Shown here: positions 1 through 4,442 of the stretch, piece by piece
How positions within the stretch are numbered: position 1 is the stretch's first letter
How the letters are laid out: the number at the start of each line of letters is the position of its first letter
Assembly (NCBI GenBank): GCA_041946865.1
Contig: JBHGBF010000235.1
Coordinates: 1-8,769 of the forward strand
Reading direction: 5' to 3'
Length of the DNA: 8,769 nucleotides
From: RPQK01 sp041946865
GTDB taxonomy: Bacteria; Acidobacteriota; UBA6911; RPQK01
Position numbers and translations under genes: made by a program
Notes under the pieces: model-generated
What the model was told of the DNA's origin: nothing
What the model saw: only the letters and a program-made list of their open reading frames with translations
The model's database searches: none

Positions 1-2
1 GC

Positions 3-197
3 ACCGGCCTCTCTCCTCGTTGCTGCCACACTCCCAACAAAAAACTGAGGGGTTACCCCGGCATGAACGCCATTCTTGACACGGGACCCGACTATGTCGT
101 AACCGTCTTGTCCAATTACGATCCCCCGGCAGCTGAAACAGCCGCACGCCAGGCCTTGGATGCCAAGACAGGCAGCCGGGAATTGCACCGGACATGA
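3..197 (+). pseudogene. 3' remnant of a serine hydrolase (beta-lactamase-related) gene
   Basis: The frame is open from base 3 and ends at TGA 195-197. From base 51 it reads G-Y-P-G, then M-N-A-I-L-D-T-G at 63-86, then VVTVLSNYDPPAAE at 90-131. A PG-(I/M)-N-A segment followed by a hydrophobic strand and LSNYDPPAAE is typical, to my knowledge, of the C-terminal end of class-C-beta-lactamase-like serine hydrolases (Pfam Beta-lactamase, PF00144). The upstream part, including the SxxK and YxN catalytic motifs, is absent. The codons before base 51 lie in the 49-bp repeat and give an unrelated sequence. The gene therefore appears cut by the repeat, or the assembly breaks there. Its TGA overlaps the galactosidase ATG as ATGA, which suggests the two were once a translationally coupled pair. 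Recognition rests on about 44 residues recalled from memory. Confidence 0.55.
13..61 (+). repeat. Left arm of 49-bp terminal inverted repeat (probable mobile-element end)
   Basis: This arm matches the reverse complement of 8706-8754 at 48 of 49 positions; the only mismatch is at base 35. Similarity stops abruptly on both sides. The inner end contains the near-palindrome GGGGTTACCCC (49-59) beside an A6 run. The reading frame of a serine-hydrolase remnant continues directly from its inner edge, so this edge looks like the boundary of an inserted element whose body lies outside the window. It could also be a dispersed non-coding repeat. The element family is not recognised. Confidence 0.8.
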
Positions 198-1786
198 TAT
201 CCTCTCGCTCCATGAAGCGATGGGTGATCTTCCTATCGATCCTTGCCGTTGCCTGGCTGCTGGTCGCTGCCGCGAACGGACAGGCCAGGCGAAAATCGCG
301 CAAGCCACCGGTCTCCCGCTTCAGTGCGGCGATCCTGACACCGAGACCAGGTCCGGCCCCCCGCATCAACGGTCCCAAAGTCTATGGATGCCGTCCGGGA
401 AATCCGTTCATCTACCGTATCCCCACGACCGGGAAACGACCGATGGTCTTTTCTGCCAGGAAGTTACCGCCTTCGCTGGCGCTTGATAAGCTGGAGGGAA
501 TCATCACGGGGACCACGCCGCCCGCGGGTGAGTACCCGGTGACCCTGATCGCCAGGAACCGTGAGGGTGACTCGACGAGACCTTTCAAGATCGTAAGCGG
601 CGACAAGCTGGCCTTGACGCCTCCCATGGGCTGGAATCACTGGTACGCACACTACAACCGCATCACCGATGGGATGGTCCGGCAAGCGGCGGAGATCATG
701 GTCAGCAGCGGAATGGCGGACGCCGGGTACCAGTATGTCAACATCGATGACTGCTGGATGAACAGTGCGTCCGGCGAGAATCCCAAGAGATTCGACCCGA
801 AGCGCGTGGGCCCCGTCCGCGACGTGAACGGCGACATCCTTCCCAACAAGTACTTCCCCGACATGCGGGCATTGACGGACTTCATCCATTCCAAGGGCTT
901 GAAGGCGGGCATCTATACCTCACCTGGGCCTAAGACCTGCGCCGGATATGCGGGCAGCTATGGCCATGAGGCGGCCGACGCCCGGCAGTTTGCCGAATGG
1001 GGCTTCGACTTTCTCAAGTACGATTGGTGTTCCTACGGCGAGATCGCCCCAGGAGACAAGAGTCTGGAGACGCTTCAAAAGCCTTATCGGCTGATGGGTG
1101 AGATCCTTCGGAGCCAAAAACGCGACATCGTCTACAACCTCTGCCAGTACGGCATGGGCAAGGTTTGGGAGTGGGGAGCCGAGGTCGGCGCCCAGTCCTG
1201 GAGAACGGCTGGAGATTTGGGATTCGAGTTGGACCGGATCGTTCAGGTGGCCCTGAAAAACACCGAGCATCGGGCCTACTCGAAACCGGGCAGCTGGAAC
1301 GATCCCGATTATATCCAGATCGGCTACATCGGAGACGCGCGCACCAGCGGCGTGCCGAAAGCCTGTCCGATGTCTCCCAACGAGCAGTACGCGTTCATGT
1401 CCCTCTGGTGCCTGATGGCCGCCCCGCTCTTTTACAGCGGAGACATGACCCGGCTTGACGCCTTCACTCTCAACGTGCTCTGTAACCCGGAAGTGATCGA
1501 GGTTGACCAGGATCCGCTCGGTCGTTGCGGCGCCGTTCAGCACCTGGATGAATTCACGTTCCTGATGGTCAAAATCCTGGAAGACGGCTCAAAGGCGGTC
1601 GGACTCTTCAATCAGAAGGACACCGACGCCACTGTCACGGCAGACTGGCCGGCACTCGGAATTCGCGGAAGAAGCAAAGTGCGCGATTTGTGGCGGCAAC
1701 GCGATCTGGGCGTCTTTGACGGCGAGTTCCAGGCAAAGGTTCCGGCACGTGGTGTGGTGCTCGTACGCATCAGCCCGATTGCTTAG
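194..1786 (+). CDS. Secreted alpha-galactosidase, glycoside hydrolase family 27
   Basis: Predicted to remove terminal alpha-linked galactose (or a related sugar) from oligo- or polysaccharides by a retaining mechanism outside the cytoplasm. Residues 7-31 form a signal peptide (MKRW, a hydrophobic core, then ANGQA). Residues 60-136 look like a small beta-sandwich of the putative-Ig type that often precedes GH27 domains (YRIPTTGKRP, ITGTTPPAGEYPVTLIARN). The catalytic barrel starts at LTPPMGWNHW (141-150), with DDCW at 185-188. The expected nucleophile is D277 in FLKYDWC, and the expected acid/base is D341 in SWRTAGDL. GSWNDPDYIQIG (366-377) and VDQDPLG (437-443) complete the family signature, and a short beta domain ends the protein. 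Length (530 residues) is normal for this architecture and no key residue is missing. ATG 194 overlaps the upstream TGA; ATG 212 (residue 7) is an alternative. Neither has a strong ribosome site, so coupling to the lost upstream gene is plausible. Confidence 0.93.
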   Translation: MISSRSMKRWVIFLSILAVAWLLVAAANGQARRKSRKPPVSRFSAAILTPRPGPAPRINGPKVYGCRPGNPFIYRIPTTGKRPMVFSARKLPPSLALDKLEGIITGTTPPAGEYPVTLIARNREGDSTRPFKIVSGDKLALTPPMGWNHWYAHYNRITDGMVRQAAEIMVSSGMADAGYQYVNIDDCWMNSASGENPKRFDPKRVGPVRDVNGDILPNKYFPDMRALTDFIHSKGLKAGIYTSPGPKTCAGYAGSYGHEAADARQFAEWGFDFLKYDWCSYGEIAPGDKSLETLQKPYRLMGEILRSQKRDIVYNLCQYGMGKVWEWGAEVGAQSWRTAGDLGFELDRIVQVALKNTEHRAYSKPGSWNDPDYIQIGYIGDARTSGVPKACPMSPNEQYAFMSLWCLMAAPLFYSGDMTRLDAFTLNVLCNPEVIEVDQDPLGRCGAVQHLDEFTFLMVKILEDGSKAVGLFNQKDTDATVTADWPALGIRGRSKVRDLWRQRDLGVFDGEFQAKVPARGVVLVRISPIA

Positions 1787-1837
1787 TGCTGCTCCGGTGC
1801 AAGCCCTGTGGTTGCCCCTCCGCGCCGGGACTCCGGC

Positions 1838-1846
1838 TGGTATACT
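1838..1846 (+). promoter_or_regulatory. Extended -10 promoter for a leaderless transcript
   Basis: TGG-TATACT is an extended -10 element (TGn at 1838-1840, TATACT at 1841-1846). Only six bases separate it from ATG 1853, so transcription should begin at or next to the start codon. No Shine-Dalgarno sequence is present and there is no good -35 box at 16-18 bp, which fits an extended -10 promoter. Expression would be independent of the galactosidase upstream. Confidence 0.5.
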
Positions 1847-1852
1847 GTAGCA

Positions 1853-2701
1853 ATGCAAATGACACCCGAGCAGCCTGCGGACCACCGCGCGGCTGATCAT
1901 TCTCCGGAACGTAGACCCTCGCTTCTCGATGATCTGTACAGCGATCCAGGGAAGCGTGAGAAAGCGGTTGTGAAGAGCCGTGTCGAGGAAGAACTCAGTC
2001 ACCCACCGTCGCTCGTCGAAGACGTTTTCCTGAGCGAGCTGCCCAAGTCCCGCAGACGAATCCCCGTCCGGTTGCTGGTTTTCGGGGCCATACTCTTGAG
2101 CGTCGGTGGCAGTCTGCTCGTTTATAGATCGAACAAGGGGCAACCACCGCCCTGGAAAGAAGAGCCGGCGCCGAAGCTGGAGATGGCCACGCCGCCGCCG
2201 GTCCCTGCGCCGGCGGGAGAAGCCAAGGAAAACACGCTTTCAAAAGAGCGCGTCCAGGAAGAGCCGGCGCTTCCGAGCGCCGGGGTCCAAAAACAGGCTC
2301 CTGCTGCCCAGCCGGTCAAGCCGGCGCAAGCGAAAAAACAGCCTCAAACGGCGAAAGCGGTTAAAGCTCCTCCCGTATCGAGCACTGAGACCAGGCCCGA
2401 AAACAAGCCGAAGTTGTTACGTGAGCCCGAAGATCTGGCCAAGGAACAGAGGGCTTTTGACCTCTTGCGCGAGAAATCCCAAGCCGCCCGGCAGTTGCTG
2501 GAGGGCAATCTCGAGCAGTTCCGTTTTCTCGAGTATCAGGTCATTCCGAAAGACGCCGGTCAATATTGGGTCGACCTGGTTGCTGAACAGAAAGGCGCAG
2601 GCCTCGCCGTGCACTTCATCTGGACTGTGAATCCCGACAAGCAGACCACCAGGGCGCTTAGCCAGGCCGCACGGGACATCGACCGCCAGGCCGGGCCTTA
2701 A
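1853..2701 (+). CDS. Single-pass membrane protein with a Pro/Ala/Lys-rich linker, function unknown
   Basis: Not recognised as a named family. Taking ATG 1853, the product has 282 residues. Residues 1-69 are charged and probably cytoplasmic, with two similar short acidic motifs (PSLLDDLYSD at 22-31 and PSLVEDVFLSE at 52-62) and an RRR stop before the membrane. Residues 71-91 are one transmembrane helix. Residues 97-195 form a low-complexity linker rich in P, A, K, E and Q, as in proteins that span the periplasm. Residues 196-282 form a compact domain: a charged helix (AKEQRAFDLLREKSQAARQLLEG), strands around FRFLEYQVI and QYWVDLVAE, and a final helix. The layout resembles TonB-like or envelope-anchored proteins, but no TonB signature is visible. 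An in-frame ATG at 1808 exists; 1853 is preferred because an extended -10 element ends at 1846, and ATG 1859 is also possible. It is convergent with the cupin gene. Confidence 0.72.
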   Translation: MQMTPEQPADHRAADHSPERRPSLLDDLYSDPGKREKAVVKSRVEEELSHPPSLVEDVFLSELPKSRRRIPVRLLVFGAILLSVGGSLLVYRSNKGQPPPWKEEPAPKLEMATPPPVPAPAGEAKENTLSKERVQEEPALPSAGVQKQAPAAQPVKPAQAKKQPQTAKAVKAPPVSSTETRPENKPKLLREPEDLAKEQRAFDLLREKSQAARQLLEGNLEQFRFLEYQVIPKDAGQYWVDLVAEQKGAGLAVHFIWTVNPDKQTTRALSQAARDIDRQAGP

Positions 2702-2741
2702 TCGCTCCCCGCGCGACCGGCCGCCCTATCACCGACCCATC

Positions 2742-2758
2742 GACCTGATCGATATCAG
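2742..2758. terminator. Weak symmetric hairpin between convergent genes
   Basis: Between the convergent stops of the membrane protein (2701) and the cupin (2755) there is a small near-palindrome, CTGATCGATATCAG, with five base pairs and a four-base loop. It has no T-run on either side. It is the only visible candidate for ending either transcript, and it is weak. Confidence 0.2.
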
Positions 2759-3093
2759 CCGAGGAAGTCTTCGCGCACCGGCGTAAAAGCATCAATCAGG
2801 ACTGAGGGCAGAATCGTCCGAATGTAATGCTTCACATTTGACGGGACGTAGTAACTGCCTCCGCTGGTCAGTCGCTGCGGCGCCCTGCCTTCCATGACCA
2901 CGTCGATCTCGCCGGAGACGACGTAGCCAATCTGCTCATGCGGATGGCTGTGCTCGAAAGAAGCGACACCGGCATCAAAGGTGAACTGAACGAGCATCAG
3001 CCCGCCGCCGTAACTCAGGACCCGCCTCCGGCCGCCATCCGGCGTCACGACTGATGTCTGCCGATCAGCATGGGCAAAGAGTTTCGCTGTCAT
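2755..3093 (-). CDS. Small single-domain cupin protein (KdgF-like)
   Basis: A 112-residue, one-domain cupin, probably a cytoplasmic metal-binding protein. Metal-ligand motif 1 is FEHSHPHEQIGYVVSGE (46-61), with H48, H50, H52 and Q54 as candidate ligands. Motif 2 is GGSYYVPSNVKHYI (78-91), with P84 and H89. The HSHPHEQIGYVVSG core resembles the cupin family containing KdgF, which acts on unsaturated uronates in pectin and alginate breakdown, but similar domains have many roles and the substrate is unknown. The frame is open upstream to an ATG at 3180. Start 3093 is preferred because a good promoter (TATACT at 3102-3107) lies inside that extension, eight bases from ATG 3093, and the extension does not look like part of a cupin. 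No Shine-Dalgarno sequence precedes it, so the transcript is probably leaderless. The spacer to the convergent upstream gene is only 53 bp. Confidence 0.85.
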   Translation of the reverse strand: MTAKLFAHADRQTSVVTPDGGRRRVLSYGGGLMLVQFTFDAGVASFEHSHPHEQIGYVVSGEIDVVMEGRAPQRLTSGGSYYVPSNVKHYIRTILPSVLIDAFTPVREDFLG

Positions 3094-3101
3094 GCGGACG
3101 G

Positions 3102-3129
3102 AGTATATCACTGCGGGTTGGGTGGTCAG
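3102..3129 (-). promoter_or_regulatory. Promoter of the cupin gene, leaderless
   Basis: Read on the minus strand, CTGACC (3129-3124) and TATACT (3107-3102) are separated by 16 bp. That is four of six consensus bases for the -35 box and five of six for the -10 box. Only eight bases separate the -10 box from ATG 3093, which predicts a transcript starting at or near the start codon. Confidence 0.5.
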
Positions 3130-3146
3130 CCAATCGCGACTATAAT
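3118..3146 (+). promoter_or_regulatory. Divergent promoter with a perfect -10 box, firing into the gene-poor spacer
   Basis: A perfect TATAAT (3141-3146) lies 17 bp downstream of TTGGGT (3118-3123). It overlaps the upstream part of the cupin promoter on the opposite strand, so the two could interfere or share control. The start point would be near 3153. A GTG at 3156 opens a 43-codon frame ending at 3284, which could be a leaderless small protein, but its composition is not convincing. The transcript could equally be non-coding. Confidence 0.4.
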
Positions 3147-3262
3147 TCACCCACCGTGAACGCAAACCAGAAAGCCCCACAGCTCTGCAGTTGCCGCCAC
3201 CTGGCTGACAGGTTTCCTGCAGCAGCGCCGCCTGGGCTCTGCGGTTGTAGACCCCTGGTAAA

Positions 3263-3463
3263 CGCGCCCCTGATCCGTCGATAACAAATCACGCAGAAGG
3301 CGACGAGAACCGTGCTGGCGCACCCTGCCCGCCAGGGCGTGTATGGGTCAGCGCGAGATGGTTACAGAGCCGCAAGCGTAGCGTTTTTTGCAAAGCGCGT
3401 CGGGTGAGAACAGTTCCCGGAAGAACGTCGTTAAAGCCTCCCTGTCGACGGATCAGGGACGCG
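3263..3463. repeat. MITE-like 201-bp segment with 19-bp inverted-repeat ends
   Basis: Bases 3263-3281 and the reverse complement of 3445-3463 match at 18 of 19 positions around the core TGATCCGTCGA; the one mismatch is at 3267/3459. The arms are 163 bp apart. Between them is non-coding DNA with a hairpin (CTGGCG at 3315-3320 pairing with CGCCAG at 3330-3335) and no transposase. The right arm overlaps a second hairpin, GGGACG-CGC-CGTCCC (3456-3470). The layout resembles a small non-autonomous transposable element. No target-site duplication is visible beside the arms, so an old element, a structured RNA or chance remain possible. Confidence 0.4.
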
Positions 3464-3473
3464 CCGTCCCGCC

Positions 3474-3501
3474 TTCACCTGCAAGCCGGTTTTTGTATAA
3501 A
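3474..3501 (+). promoter_or_regulatory. Candidate promoter upstream of the 46-residue gene
   Basis: TATAAA (3496-3501) in the context TTTTGTATAAAATGTAAAG is a good -10 box in the most AT-rich part of the spacer. TTCACC (3474-3479), 16 bp upstream, is a poor -35 box. It would give a leader of about 160 nt before ATG 3669. A second -10-like sequence, CATAAT, lies nearer the gene at 3602-3607. Confidence 0.3.
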
Positions 3502-3668
3502 ATGTAAAGTAGAGTTTCCTTTCAACGGGCATCCAAGAAGGAAAATTTCTCAAAAACAATGGGTTGACGGTTGCTTTGCATTTCTTGTCAGCCCTTCTCC
3601 GCATAATGTTTCTCAACGATTGCCGCGTGGCTCGTTCCACCAAGAGATCTCGAAAGGAGTTACCGCCG

Positions 3669-3809
3669 ATGAGTAAAGTTTTCGCCACGCTCGAAGAGTT
3701 GGAGGCTTGGCTCAACAGTGCTGACCGAGGCGAATATCAGATCGAGTACATCATCAAGGAAGGGGCCATGTTCATCGTGATGCTGCATCCGATTCGCCAG
3801 GCAGCGTGA
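3669..3809 (+). CDS. 46-residue protein of unknown function
   Basis: ATG 3669 is preceded by AAAGGAG (3653-3659) at a normal distance of nine bases, so this start is well supported even though the frame is open further upstream. The product begins MSKVFATLEELEAWLNS, an acidic amphipathic helix. It continues YQIEYIIKEGAMFIVMLHP, which looks like two beta strands with a short turn. It has no cysteine, signal peptide or clear membrane helix, so a small cytoplasmic alpha/beta protein is likely. A 13-bp-stem intrinsic terminator begins 14 bases after the stop, which makes this a complete single-gene transcription unit. The family is not recognised. It could be a small regulatory or accessory protein, but nothing nearby says what for. 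Confidence 0.72.
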   Translation: MSKVFATLEELEAWLNSADRGEYQIEYIIKEGAMFIVMLHPIRQAA

Positions 3810-3823
3810 AGCCGCAATGACCA

Positions 3824-3864
3824 GACAACGGGTCCGCCCGTCTCGGACCCGTTGTCGTTTCTTT
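3824..3864 (+). terminator. Strong intrinsic terminator after the 46-residue gene
   Basis: A perfect 13-bp stem pairs GACAACGGGTCCG (3824-3836) with CGGACCCGTTGTC (3844-3856). The loop is seven bases (3837-3843) and the T-rich tail GTTTCTTT follows (3857-3864). It lies 14 bases beyond the stop at 3809 and insulates mscL from upstream transcription. The stem also works in reverse, but the complementary side has no T-run. Confidence 0.88.
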
Positions 3865-3934
3865 CCTGTGGCCATACCCTCAACCCCAGATCCGTCGCCT
3901 GGCCGCTCCTTTTCCCTTTCGTTTCAATCTCGGA

Positions 3935-3940
3935 TAGACT
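3935..3940 (+). promoter_or_regulatory. Possible -10 box of mscL
   Basis: TAGACT matches four of six bases of TATAAT. A weak TTCCCT at 3912-3917 lies 17 bp upstream. It sits between the terminator and the mscL ribosome site and would give a leader of about 16-18 nt. A promoter must lie in this interval because of the terminator, but this particular match is weak. Confidence 0.25.
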
Positions 3941-3962
3941 GCTTTTCCAGGGAGATAAACCC

Positions 3963-4418
3963 ATGTTTCGAGAATTCAAAGAATTCGCAATGCGGGGCAG
4001 CGTGGTTGACCTGGCCGTCGGCCTGATTATCGGAGCAGCGTTCGGAAAAATAGTCACCTCGTTTGTCAACGATATTATGATGCCGCCTATCGGCCTGCTG
4101 GCCGGGCGCGTCAACTTCGACAATCTGTTCGTGGCCTTGTCGGGTCCTGAATACAAGACCCTGGCGGAGGCCAAAGCGGCCGGGGCGCCGACGATCAACT
4201 ACGGGCTGTTCCTGAACACCATCCTGGACTTCATTTTAGTCGCTTTTGCGGTGTTTCTGCTGGTCCGTTGGATCAACCGGATGCGACGCCAGCCGGAGGC
4301 GGCCGCGACCCCCACGTCGCGCACCTGTCCGTATTGCCTGTCGATTATTCCGCTGCAAGCTGTTCGGTGTGCGCATTGCACGTCTCAGCTGGAGCCCGAC
4401 CGCGCGAGTGCGAGGTGA
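3963..4418 (+). CDS. mscL: Large-conductance mechanosensitive channel MscL with a C-terminal zinc ribbon
   Basis: MscL is an inner-membrane homopentamer that opens under membrane tension and releases solutes during hypo-osmotic shock. The N-terminus FREFKEFAMRGSVVDLAVGL (2-21) is the classic amphipathic helix running into TM1 (about 14-41, with the pore-lining GLIIGAAFGKIV and the FVNDIMMPPIG exit). The periplasmic loop spans about 45-76. TM2 is about 77-102 (GLFLNTILDFILVAFAVFLL), followed by basic residues RWINRMRR. Instead of the usual short C-terminal helix, residues 121-143 hold two CxxC pairs (C122/C125 and C136/C139), the pattern of a small zinc ribbon. Ribosome site GGGAG (3950-3954) precedes ATG 3963 by eight bases, which excludes in-frame upstream extension. 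At 151 residues it is slightly longer than the usual 130-140, owing to the ribbon. It is convergent with the phosphatase gene, 24 bp away. Confidence 0.95.
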   Translation: MFREFKEFAMRGSVVDLAVGLIIGAAFGKIVTSFVNDIMMPPIGLLAGRVNFDNLFVALSGPEYKTLAEAKAAGAPTINYGLFLNTILDFILVAFAVFLLVRWINRMRRQPEAAATPTSRTCPYCLSIIPLQAVRCAHCTSQLEPDRASAR

Positions 4419-4425
4419 CAACCGT

Positions 4426-4442
4426 GACGCGTTCGAAGCGTC
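4426..4442. terminator. Small palindrome between convergent mscL and phosphatase genes
   Basis: GACGC (4426-4430) pairs with GCGTC (4438-4442) around a loop containing the self-complementary TTCGAA. It occupies most of the 24-bp gap between the two stop codons and could serve both directions. There is no T-run on either side, so as an intrinsic terminator it is weak. Confidence 0.35.

Larger units (their letters stand above)
3147..3668. other. Gene-poor spacer of about 520 bp
   Basis: No convincing protein gene lies here. The open frames on both strands (up to about 94 codons) lack ribosome sites and family resemblance and overlap each other. The stretch does contain the divergent promoter just upstream, a 201-bp segment with inverted-repeat ends (3263-3463), hairpins at 3315-3335 and 3456-3470, a T6 run at 3385-3390, and an AT-rich tract with a TATAAA box at 3496-3501. 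A small RNA is possible but I cannot delimit one. Confidence 0.5.

Noticed and set aside
920..1543. 207-codon open frame on the minus strand inside the galactosidase gene
   Set aside because: It lies opposite the conserved GH27 catalytic core, has no ribosome site or recognisable motif, and is the kind of antisense frame expected in GC-rich coding DNA.
2106..2630. 174-codon frame within the membrane-protein gene, extremely rich in R, S and K
   Set aside because: This is the +1 shadow of the Pro/Ala/Lys-rich linker; it has no start signal of its own, and the composition follows from the repetitive linker codons.
3404..3715. Opposing frames of about 90 codons upstream of the 46-residue gene
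   Set aside because: They overlap each other and the candidate promoter region, lack ribosome sites, and show no motif. One ends just inside the well-supported small gene.
3972..3986. Two GAATTC sites close together at the start of mscL
   Set aside because: They simply encode REFKEF, the normal amphipathic MscL N-terminus; not a regulatory palindrome.
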